Shown here: positions 8,891 to 15,754 of the stretch, in pieces
Numbering within the stretch: position 1 is the first letter of the stretch
Layout: each line of letters begins with the position of its first letter
NCBI GenBank assembly: GCA_001899085.1
Contig: MKVB01000003.1
Coordinates: forward strand, 485,961-527,964
Length of the DNA: 42,004 nt
Direction of reading: 5' to 3'
Source of the DNA: Devosia sp. 66-14
Lineage (GTDB): Bacteria; Pseudomonadota; Alphaproteobacteria; Rhizobiales; Devosiaceae
The notes under the pieces: generated by a model
Database searches by the model: none
What the model was told of the DNA's origin: nothing
The model's input: the letters and a program-made list of their open reading frames with translations, nothing else
Made by a program: the position numbers and the translations under genes

Positions 8891-9787
8891 ATGAGTTACG
8901 ACGCGCTGGTGTGGCTGCTGGTCGGGCTGGGGGTCGGCGTCGCCGGCAGTCTGATGCTGCTGGTCGGCTATGTGACGCTGGAGCACTGGCGGCTGGGTCG
9001 ACGATTGCGCCGCGGGCGGGGAGGGGCGGCGGCGGCTGCCGCGGCTCCGTCGGCGGTGCTGGCAAAACCGGTCCTGGCGAAGCGGTTGGCACCGCGACCC
9101 GACACCATGAAGCCGGTGACGGCAAAACCGGAAGTCAAGGCCCTGGTGGCCGCCAAGCCCATCGCTGCGGCGAAACTTGCGGCCAAGCCGGCGCCGGTGC
9201 GGCCGGCGCTCGTCGTGGCGGCCGCATCGCCGGCAAAGCCGCCCTCGGCGAGCCTGCCCGAAACGCGACCCGACGCGGCCGAGCCGGCGGTTGCCGCCAA
9301 AACGCCGGCGAAAATCGTGACGGACGCCAAGCCAGAGCCAAAGCCTGAAGCAGCAAAGGCCGAAGCTGCGGCCAAGCCCGCGCCGGTGCGGCCGGCGCTC
9401 GTGGTGGCGGCTACATCGCCGGCAAAGCCGCCCACGGCGGGCCTGCCCGAAACCCGGCCCGGCGCGGTCGAGCCGGCGGTTGCCGCCAAAGCGCCAGTGA
9501 ATGTCGTGGCGGACATCAAGCCCGAGCCAAAGCCTGAAGCGGCAAAGCCCGAGCCTGAGGCCAAGCCGGCCCCGGCGCGGCCGGCGCTCAGCGTCGTGGC
9601 GGCGTCGCCGCCGAAGCCGGCGGTCCCGCCGGAACCCGCGGCGCCTGCCGGCGAGCCGACAGCGGCCCTGCTGGCGCCGCCGAAACGGCTGCAGAGCGTC
9701 GAAGCCATGTTCGCTGAGGCATTCGCCCATGATCGGCTGGTGGTCTCACCGGAGCTGGAAACCGAACCGAAACCACCCAAGACCTAG
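8891..9787 (+). CDS. Membrane-anchored Ala/Pro/Lys-rich repeat protein
   Basis: A 298-residue protein with one N-terminal membrane segment (about residues 5-30, ALVWLLVGLGVGVAG...) followed by a basic stretch (RLGRRLRRGR). The positive-inside rule then puts the long tail in the cytoplasm. Residues 50-265 are low-complexity Ala/Pro/Lys/Glu, including two and a half copies of a 63-residue unit. The last ~35 residues are a more ordinary segment (RLQSVEAMFAEAFAHDRLVVSPE) that could be the functional or binding end. GGAG lies six bases before the ATG. I know no family for it. The tail resembles TonB-like or FtsN-like linkers in composition, but no TonB or SPOR domain is present. Confidence 0.72.
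   Translation: MSYDALVWLLVGLGVGVAGSLMLLVGYVTLEHWRLGRRLRRGRGGAAAAAAAPSAVLAKPVLAKRLAPRPDTMKPVTAKPEVKALVAAKPIAAAKLAAKPAPVRPALVVAAASPAKPPSASLPETRPDAAEPAVAAKTPAKIVTDAKPEPKPEAAKAEAAAKPAPVRPALVVAATSPAKPPTAGLPETRPGAVEPAVAAKAPVNVVADIKPEPKPEAAKPEPEAKPAPARPALSVVAASPPKPAVPPEPAAPAGEPTAALLAPPKRLQSVEAMFAEAFAHDRLVVSPELETEPKPPKT
9182..9640 (+). repeat. In-frame 189-bp tandem repeat (about 2.4 copies)
   Basis: The segment beginning GCCAAGCC at 9182 recurs at 9371 and 9560, exactly 189 bases (63 codons) apart each time. The protein unit runs AKPAPVRPALVVAA, then SPAKPP, LPETRP, EPAVAAK and KPEPKPEAAK. The copies differ at scattered, often synonymous, positions, so duplication is old enough to have drifted but has kept frame and length. 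Confidence 0.88.
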
Positions 9788-9814
9788 TTGTCCGCCCGGC
9801 AGGCCCGTCGCCCG

Positions 9815-9985
9815 CTAACGGTTGCGGAACACTGCCAGCGTGAGGGCGCCCACGGCGAGCAGCAGACCGCCCAGCAGGCGGCTGTCCTCGGTGGTGATGC
9901 GGATATACGGCACCCAGTGGCGATAGAACGGAAACAGAAGAATCAATATGCCGAGCAGGATCGCTGCCAGGCCAATGGACCGCAT
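9815..9985 (-). CDS. Small two-segment membrane protein, unknown function
   Basis: A 56-residue protein with two predicted membrane helices: residues 4-19 (IGLAAILLGILILLFPF) and 38-52 (LLGGLLLAVGALTLAVF), joined by a short polar loop. It ends in RNR. GGAGGGG lies six bases upstream of the ATG, a near-perfect ribosome site that sets this start over a longer frame. It converges on the repeat-protein gene with a 27-bp gap. Many proteobacteria carry such short hydrophobic proteins of no known function, and I cannot name a family. Coding is supported by the ribosome site and the clean membrane pattern. Confidence 0.66.
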   Translation of the reverse strand: MRSIGLAAILLGILILLFPFYRHWVPYIRITTEDSRLLGGLLLAVGALTLAVFRNR

Positions 9986-10200
9986 GTTGCCCCTCCGCTG
10001 CGCTGGCGGAAACACATCGAGTACAGCCGGTGACGCTTGATATTCCGGTCCGCACACTATCCGCCGGAACCGTTAACGGAGCTTGACGCGCAGCCGATCA
10101 CCGGAATCTGAACGATGCCGAGGCAACTCGATGCGGGGCAGGGACGTTTCTTCACCCAAATGCACGGGGGACAATCTCGTGCGGCCAAGGAGACGTCATC

Positions 10201-10362
10201 ATGCACAAGGCAGAACTCGATCGCCTGCTGGAAAAGACCGTCGCCGATGCCCTCGGCGTCCGCCTGCCGATGCACCGGCGGGTGCAGCCCAACCGCGCCA
10301 AGCACCATGCCAAGGCGCCGCGCCGCGCCAAGCAGATGGTGCGGGAACTGCATCCGGCTTGA
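10201..10362 (+). CDS. Small basic protein, 53 residues
   Basis: A short gene with a strong ribosome site, AAGGAG, eight bases before the ATG. The product begins MHKAELDRLLEKTVADALGV and is acidic-helical for about 20 residues. It then becomes very basic and His-rich (HRRVQPNRAKHHAKAPRRAK), ending REL HPA. No membrane segment is present. The basic half could bind RNA, DNA or a ribosome, but that is only a reading of charge. It lies 57 bases before the APH-type kinase gene on the same strand, so the two may share a transcript. Confidence 0.6.
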   Translation: MHKAELDRLLEKTVADALGVRLPMHRRVQPNRAKHHAKAPRRAKQMVRELHPA

Positions 10363-10419
10363 TTGGACTTTCGCTCGGCCTCGTCTAGATTCGGCCCTGC
10401 TTGATGGGGAGTCGTGACG

Positions 10420-11307
10420 ATGGAGGGGGTGCCGGCGGCGGAGATCGCGCGACTACGCGCGCTCGTCATCGGAACGCTGCCGCAGTTTGCGGGCGGCAAT
10501 TTCGTCACCCTCGGCGACGGCTGGGACAGCGTGGCGCTCGAATGCGACGGCTGGATTTTCAAGTTTGCCCGGAATGCGGATGCCGAGGCGCGGTTGCGTC
10601 GCGAGGTGGCGCTGCTGGCGTTTCTCAAGCCGCGGGTCACCATGCCGCTGCCGCAGATGGTGCTGCATGAAGGCCCGGTGCCGTTCTCACAGCACCTGAA
10701 GCTGCCCGGTTCGTCTCTGGAAAAACCGCAATATCTCGAACTCGACGACGGCCGGCGCAACGCGTTGGCGACGCGCATGGCACAGCTCTATGCCGAGTTG
10801 CACGCCCTGCCGCTCAACCGCATGCAGGCGGTTGGCGCCACCGGGGTCGACCCGTGGATGAGCCCCGACGAGATCAGCATGCGCGCCGAGCCCAAGTTGC
10901 CGCGCGGCTACAAGGGGTTCGTCAAGCGCACCATGGCGGCGTACCGCAAGCTCACCATCACCGGCGACGAGTTGGTCTATGGCTATTTCGACGGGCATGG
11001 CTGGAACATGGCGTTCGACCATGAGACCGGCATGCTCAACGGGGTGTTCGACTTCGCCGATTCCGGCTTCGGCTCGCGCCACCGCGACCTCAGCTATTCC
11101 AACTGGATCTCGGCCGACCTGACGCTCAGGATCATCGATCGCTATGAGGAACTGGCAAGGGTCAAGGTCAACCGCGACCTGGTGATGCTCTATTCGTCGG
11201 CGCTGCGGCTGGCCGAACTGGCCGAGGAATTCCTCTCCGACGCGCACGCCGTGGCCAATGTCGTCGACTGGGTGGCGGAGCTGAAAGAGCTCGGGATCAG
11301 CCACTGA
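10420..11307 (+). CDS. Aminoglycoside phosphotransferase-fold (APH/ChoK) kinase
   Basis: A 295-residue kinase of the APH family, which phosphorylates small molecules; the substrate is not evident. The usual HGDLHPGN loop appears as YFDGHGWN: the first His is replaced by Tyr, but the catalytic Asp191, His and Asn are kept. The metal-binding Asp is in VFDFAD (Asp211), followed by the usual RHRDLSY segment. An N-terminal nucleotide-binding lobe is present (GDGWDSVALECDGWIFKFA, then REVALLAFL). ATG at 10420 is preferred because GGGGAG lies eight bases upstream; the GTG at 10414 is too close. There is no reason to call it an antibiotic resistance gene: such kinases are abundant and mostly metabolic. 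Confidence 0.82.
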   Translation: MEGVPAAEIARLRALVIGTLPQFAGGNFVTLGDGWDSVALECDGWIFKFARNADAEARLRREVALLAFLKPRVTMPLPQMVLHEGPVPFSQHLKLPGSSLEKPQYLELDDGRRNALATRMAQLYAELHALPLNRMQAVGATGVDPWMSPDEISMRAEPKLPRGYKGFVKRTMAAYRKLTITGDELVYGYFDGHGWNMAFDHETGMLNGVFDFADSGFGSRHRDLSYSNWISADLTLRIIDRYEELARVKVNRDLVMLYSSALRLAELAEEFLSDAHAVANVVDWVAELKELGISH

Positions 11308-11351
11308 ACGGCGCCGAGGCGCGCCTCCTGCAGCAGGGTCGCGGCGGCTGC

Positions 11352-11363
11352 GAAAAGCTTTTC
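11352..11363. promoter_or_regulatory. Operator candidate 1, GAAAAGCTTTTC
   Basis: A perfect 12-bp palindrome about 190 bp before the sugar-binding-protein gene. An identical copy lies 56 bp downstream. LacI-family repressors bind palindromes of this length with a central CG or GC step, and a LacI gene is in the operon. The link between the two is inference. Confidence 0.55.
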
Positions 11364-11407
11364 CTTCGCTCTTGCACGGGACCGGAAAACGTGCGACCTA
11401 ACAATGA

Positions 11408-11419
11408 GAAAAGCTTTTC
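11408..11419. promoter_or_regulatory. Operator candidate 2, GAAAAGCTTTTC
   Basis: An exact copy of the palindrome at 11352-11363, spaced 56 bp (about 5.3 helical turns) from it. It lies 122 bp before the binding-protein start. The pair could flank or bracket the operon promoter and allow looping; no convincing -35/-10 pair was found between them. Confidence 0.55.
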
Positions 11420-11541
11420 CTGAGCCAACCTGCCGATGAAATGCGGGTGGCGAAGTGCAGCAAGGGCTTTTTCGTCGCTGTTCCCGGGAGGACCCTGCGT
11501 TGCAGGACCGGAGGACGGCATCGGCAAATGGGAGGGAACTG

Positions 11542-12804
11542 ATGAGAATGCCAAGACTGTGGCAGATGGCGCTTGCCGCGCTGATGCTGACTGCGCCGGG
11601 AACGGCGCTGGCCGCCGATCCGCTCGGCGTGGATGACGGCACCCAGCTGACGCTGTGGACCCGCGCTGCGACGCAGGTTCGCGTCGACCAGCTGGTGCAG
11701 GCTTACAATGCTACGCACAAGAACCAGGTCACGGCGACCTACGTGGTGACCGACGACTACCAGACCAAGATCGGCGCGGCGGCAGCTGCCAACGGCCTGC
11801 CGGACCTGTTCTCGGCCGACGTGGTGTTCATGCCGAACTGGACCTCGGCGGGGCTGTTCCAGGACATCACGGCTCGCATCGACGCCATGCCCGATATCGA
11901 CAAGGTGGCGCCCGCCGGCATCAATGTCGGCACCTGGGAGGGCAAGAAATACGGCATGCCGTTCATTGCCGACCTGTCGGTGTGGATGTGGAACAAGAAG
12001 CTCTACAAGCAGGCCGGCCTCGACCCTGAGAAGGGGCCGACGACGCTGCAGGAATTCGCCGACCAGGCCCGTGCCGTCGCCAAGCTCGGCGGCGATATTC
12101 ACGGCACCTATTTCGGCGGCAATTGCGGCGGCTGCAACGTCTTCACCTGGTTCCCGATCGCCTGGGCCGACGGCGAGACGGTGATGAATCCCGAAGGCAC
12201 CGAGTCGCATCTGAACAGCGACGAGTGGAAGGCCATCTACAAGATCTTCCGCGAGCTCGTGGCCGACGGCACCATGATGATGCCGGAAAGCAAGGACGAA
12301 GCCGGGCCGACCTGGACCTCGTTCTTCCCCAAGGGCGTCATCGGCGTGCAGCCGATGCCGGCGACCCAGATCTCCGGTCTGGTGGGGACGGGGCTCGAGG
12401 ATGCCGATATCGGCGTCGCGCCGATCGCCGGCCTCAAGGGCGGGACCTCCACCTTCATCGGCGGCGACGATATCGGTATCTCGCGCGACAGCACGAAGGC
12501 CGATGCGGCGTGGAACTTCATCGCCTGGGTACAGAGCGAAGAGGCCCAGGTCGAGGTGGTGGCCAAGAACGGCAACGTGCTCACCCGCACCGATCTTGCC
12601 GACAACAAGTACATCACCGATCCGCGCGTGAAGCTGTTCAACACCGTCGGGGCCAACGGCCAGACGCCGCTCGCCAAGAATTTCGGCGCCACCTTCAACG
12701 ACCCGCAGGGGCCGTGGATCGTGCTGTTCCGTGATGCGGTGTTCGGCGATGGCGCCAATCTCGACGCCAATAACGACGCGATCAACGACTCGCTGACCCA
12801 GTAA
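11542..12804 (+). CDS. Extracellular solute-binding protein of a sugar ABC importer (family 1)
   Basis: A 420-residue periplasmic binding protein. Residues 1-25 are a Sec signal peptide (MRMPRLWQMALAALMLTAPG, cleaved after TALA). The mature part has the MalE/UgpB-like family pattern: TQLTLWTRAA, YNATHKNQVTATYVVTDDYQTKI, then GLPDLFSADV. It also has the late DDIGISRDSTKADAAWNFIAW segment seen in family-1 sugar binders. GGAGGG precedes the ATG by five bases. The two permease genes, a LacI regulator and a GH127 enzyme follow, which suggests an arabinofuranosyl-containing oligosaccharide as ligand. A NCGGCN motif near residue 195 holds two cysteines that could form a disulfide. Confidence 0.92.
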   Translation: MRMPRLWQMALAALMLTAPGTALAADPLGVDDGTQLTLWTRAATQVRVDQLVQAYNATHKNQVTATYVVTDDYQTKIGAAAAANGLPDLFSADVVFMPNWTSAGLFQDITARIDAMPDIDKVAPAGINVGTWEGKKYGMPFIADLSVWMWNKKLYKQAGLDPEKGPTTLQEFADQARAVAKLGGDIHGTYFGGNCGGCNVFTWFPIAWADGETVMNPEGTESHLNSDEWKAIYKIFRELVADGTMMMPESKDEAGPTWTSFFPKGVIGVQPMPATQISGLVGTGLEDADIGVAPIAGLKGGTSTFIGGDDIGISRDSTKADAAWNFIAWVQSEEAQVEVVAKNGNVLTRTDLADNKYITDPRVKLFNTVGANGQTPLAKNFGATFNDPQGPWIVLFRDAVFGDGANLDANNDAINDSLTQ

Positions 12805-12817
12805 CTTGACGCAAAGG

Positions 12818-12848
12818 GTCGGCCCGGCGCCTCTGGCATCGGGCCGAC
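12818..12848 (+). promoter_or_regulatory. Intercistronic hairpin after the binding-protein gene
   Basis: GTCGGCCC (12818-12825) pairs with GGGCCGAC (12841-12848) across a 15-base loop, in the 66-bp gap between the binding-protein and first permease genes. There is no T-run. Such hairpins are known (malE-malF type) to protect the upstream message from 3' decay, so that binding protein exceeds permease. Confidence 0.55.
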
Positions 12849-12870
12849 ACCTCTGAGGCGAGGACCTATC

Positions 12871-13806
12871 GTGACTGCAACGTCGATCTCTGAGGTCAAT
12901 CCGGCCGACCGACCGGTCCGGCGCTCCCGCATCAACCTGCGCCGCCAGTTGACCGGATTTGCCTACACGATCCCCACGCTGGTGTTCATCGTGGTGTTCT
13001 TCCTCACCCCGCTGGTGCTGGTGGCGAAGATGTCGCTGAGCAAATACGGCCTGCTCACCGGCGATGAAGGGATCAACTTCCCCAAGAACTACATCTCGAT
13101 CTGGCGCAACCCGCTGTTCTGGCCGTCGGTCTGGTTCACCGTGCAGTACACGGTGCTGGTCACGGTGATGCTGCTCGGGCTCGGTCTGGGGCTGGCGCTG
13201 CTGGTGCAGACGGTCACCCGCTGGTCGGCGTTCCTCAGGACGGTGTTCCTGTTGCCGGTGTCGCTCGGGCTGGCGGCCGCGTCGCTCCTCGCCTACGGGT
13301 TCTACTCCCCCGCCATCGGCCCGATCAGCCCGCCGCTCGAAGCCCTGGGACTGATCGACAACCCGATCGCCTTCCTCGGCACCTCGCTGGCGGCGCTGCT
13401 GTCGACGACGTTCCTGGTGGTGTGGAAATTCGCCGGGTTCTACATGCTGGTGCTGACGGTGGGGCTGCAGGGCATTCCGGACGATCTGTACGAGGCGGCC
13501 TCGCTCGATGGTGCGTCCAGCTGGCAGAACTTCCGCCACATCACGCTGCCGCTGCTTCGCCCCTCGCTGTCGCTGGCGACGATCCTGTGCGTCACCGGAT
13601 CGCTGCTGGCCTTCGACCAGTTCTTCATCCTGACCAAGGGCGCGCCCGACAACACCACGGTGACCGCCGTGCAGGTGATCTATCGCGAAGCGTTCCAGCG
13701 CCAGAACCTGGGCACCGCCGCGGCGCTGTCGATCCTGGTGCTGATCGTGCTGGTGCTGATCAACATATTGCAGTTCCGCTTCCTGCGCGGATCGGAGCGA
13801 GACTGA
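12871..13806 (+). CDS. Sugar ABC importer permease (MalF type)
   Basis: A 311-residue inner-membrane permease with six predicted helices after a cytoplasmic N-terminus. The ATPase-docking EAA loop reads YEAASLDGASSWQNFRHITLP, close to the family form EAAxxDGAxxxxxFxxIxLP. The GTG start has GCGAGGA six bases upstream; in-frame upstream ATG codons are absent. It forms the translocation pore with the second permease encoded 2 bases downstream. The cognate ATPase is not in this operon. Confidence 0.93.
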   Translation: MTATSISEVNPADRPVRRSRINLRRQLTGFAYTIPTLVFIVVFFLTPLVLVAKMSLSKYGLLTGDEGINFPKNYISIWRNPLFWPSVWFTVQYTVLVTVMLLGLGLGLALLVQTVTRWSAFLRTVFLLPVSLGLAAASLLAYGFYSPAIGPISPPLEALGLIDNPIAFLGTSLAALLSTTFLVVWKFAGFYMLVLTVGLQGIPDDLYEAASLDGASSWQNFRHITLPLLRPSLSLATILCVTGSLLAFDQFFILTKGAPDNTTVTAVQVIYREAFQRQNLGTAAALSILVLIVLVLINILQFRFLRGSERD

Positions 13807-13808
13807 CC

Positions 13809-14642
13809 ATGATTGCCGGCAAACCAGAATCCGCGCTGGGCCGCACCCCGTACTACGTGCTGACCGGTGGGCTCGCCATCATCTTCCTGTTCCCGCTGGT
13901 CTGGAGCTTTTACGCGTCGGTCAGCCCGCAGGCCGGCACGGCCCAGAGCGAGGGCTTCGGCTGGGGCAATTACCAGACGATGTTCGATTTCGGCGCCGGG
14001 CTGCCGACGGTGGCGGCCAACAGCGCGGTGATCTCGATCCTCACCGTGGCCATAACCCTGATCATCTCGACGCTGGGCGGCTACGCCTTCGCCCGCTTCA
14101 AGTTCTGGGGCAAGGACGCGCTGTTCCTGTTGACGCTGTCGATCCTGATGGTGCCTTACGCCACGCTGCTGATCCCGCTCTATGTGCTGCTCAATGCGGT
14201 GGGGCTCTCCAACTCGCTGGTCGGCGTGGCGCTGATGATCGCCATGTTCCAGCTGCCCTTCGCCACCTACATGATGCGCATCTCGTTCGAGGCGATCCCG
14301 CGCGAGCTGGAGGAATCGGCGCAGATCGACGGCTGCAGCAGTTTTGGCGTGCTGTGGCGGATCATGCTGCCATCGGTGACGCCGGGGCTGGTGACGGTCG
14401 GCCTGTTCGCCTTCCTCGCGGCGTGGAACGATTTCTTCGCGCCGCTGATCCTGTTGACCGACCCCACCAAGCAGCCACTGCCCGTGGCAGTGGCCAACCT
14501 GCGCCAGCAGACCATGGGGGTGATCAACTACGGCGCTACCGAGGCAGGCGTCGTGGTGATGGCGCTGCCCTGCATCATCCTGTTCCTGCTGTTGCAACGC
14601 TACTATGTACGCGGCTTCATGTCCGGCGCGGTGAAAGGCTGA
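13809..14642 (+). CDS. Sugar ABC importer permease (MalG type)
   Basis: A 277-residue permease with six predicted helices. Its EAA loop is LEESAQIDGCSSFGVLWRIMLP. The N-terminal FLFPLVWSFYASVSPQ and the C-terminal ending RYYVRGFMSGAVKG are characteristic of MalG-type subunits ('GLTAGAVKG'). The ATG at 13809 begins two bases after the upstream stop, so translation is probably coupled; the frame is open far upstream but inside the other permease. Partner of the MalF-type permease. Confidence 0.93.
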   Translation: MIAGKPESALGRTPYYVLTGGLAIIFLFPLVWSFYASVSPQAGTAQSEGFGWGNYQTMFDFGAGLPTVAANSAVISILTVAITLIISTLGGYAFARFKFWGKDALFLLTLSILMVPYATLLIPLYVLLNAVGLSNSLVGVALMIAMFQLPFATYMMRISFEAIPRELEESAQIDGCSSFGVLWRIMLPSVTPGLVTVGLFAFLAAWNDFFAPLILLTDPTKQPLPVAVANLRQQTMGVINYGATEAGVVVMALPCIILFLLLQRYYVRGFMSGAVKG

Positions 14643-14652
14643 CGGTCCCTGC

Positions 14653-15705
14653 ATGAGCGACGCTCCTCCCGTTCCTCCCAACGACCGAACCGGCCGGCAC
14701 AGCCCGACCATCCGCGATGTGGCGCGGATTGCCGGCGTGTCGATCGGCACGGCGTCGAAAGCGCTGAACTCGAACGGCCGGCTGCGGCAGGAGACGCGCG
14801 ACAAGGTCACGGCGGTGGCGCGCGAGATCGGCTACCGCCCCAACGACATGGCGCAGAGCCTGCATCGCACCCGGTCGATGACGGTGGGGATCATCTCCAC
14901 CGACTCCTTCGGCCGCTTCACCCTGCCGATCTTCCAGGCGCTGGAGGAGGAGTTCGCCGACCAGGGCATTGCGGTGTTCATGTGCAACGCCACGGACGAC
15001 CCGGAGCGCGAGCGGCAGCATCTCGACCAGTTGCTGGGCAAGCGCATCGACGGGCTGGTGGTCACCGCCCGCCGCGCCGACAAGCGTCCGCCGGTCGGAC
15101 CGCTGCCGGCGGGCCTGCCGGTGATCTATGTGTTTTCGCAGGCCGACGAGCGCGACGCGCTCTGCCTCTTGCCCGACGATGAGGACGGGGCGCGGCTGGC
15201 GGTCCGGCACCTGGGCGAGCTCGGCAAGCGGCGGATCGCCCATGTCACCGGGCCCGAGCACTTCGAGGCGGTGCAGCTGAGGCATCGCGGCTATCTGTCG
15301 GCGCTCGCCGGGCTGGAGCTTCCGGCGCATCCCGAACTCTATCTGTCGGGAAAGTGGACCGAGGCCTGGGGGCGCGAAGCGGTCGCGGCGCTGGTCGACG
15401 GCAAGGCCGACCGGCCCGATGCCATCTTCTGCGGCAACGACCTGATCGCCCGCGGCGTGGTGGACGCACTACGCGAGCGCGGCATCGCGGTGCCCGGTGA
15501 GGTGGCGGTGGTCGGCTTCGACAACTGGGAGGTGATGACCGAGGCGGCGCGGCCGCCGCTCACCAGTGTCGACATGAATCTTTCGGCGCTCGGGCACGAG
15601 GCCGGACGGCTGCTGATCGAGATGATCGGTGGCGAGAAGGTGCGGGGCATCCGCCGGCTGCCATGCACCCTGGTGGTGCGCGCGTCGACCGCCGGACAGA
15701 GCTGA
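14653..15705 (+). CDS. LacI-family transcriptional regulator
   Basis: A 350-residue repressor. The HTH is TIRDVARIAGVSIGTASKALN (about residues 18-38), with the hinge YRPNDMAQSL and then a periplasmic-binding-protein-like effector domain. That domain starts SMTVGIISTDSFGRFTLP and contains DAIFCGNDLIARG and VAVVGFDNW. It lies 10 bases after the second permease and 49 before the GH127 gene, so it is in the operon it likely controls. The paired GAAAAGCTTTTC sites upstream of the operon are its most likely operators. The natural effector is probably the imported sugar or a breakdown product. Confidence 0.92.
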   Translation: MSDAPPVPPNDRTGRHSPTIRDVARIAGVSIGTASKALNSNGRLRQETRDKVTAVAREIGYRPNDMAQSLHRTRSMTVGIISTDSFGRFTLPIFQALEEEFADQGIAVFMCNATDDPERERQHLDQLLGKRIDGLVVTARRADKRPPVGPLPAGLPVIYVFSQADERDALCLLPDDEDGARLAVRHLGELGKRRIAHVTGPEHFEAVQLRHRGYLSALAGLELPAHPELYLSGKWTEAWGREAVAALVDGKADRPDAIFCGNDLIARGVVDALRERGIAVPGEVAVVGFDNWEVMTEAARPPLTSVDMNLSALGHEAGRLLIEMIGGEKVRGIRRLPCTLVVRASTAGQS

Positions 15706-15754
15706 ATTCAGTCACCCGGCCGCTTGCTCGGCGGCGGGGCCAAGAGGAGTTGCA

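Noticed and set aside
10420-11307. Calling the APH-type kinase an antibiotic resistance gene
   Set aside because: The family is broad, no mobile element is near, and the motif YFDGHGWN is not that of known resistance enzymes.
11398-13539. A 713-codon minus-strand frame opposite the sugar importer genes
   Set aside because: It is antisense to a binding protein and permease with clear motifs.
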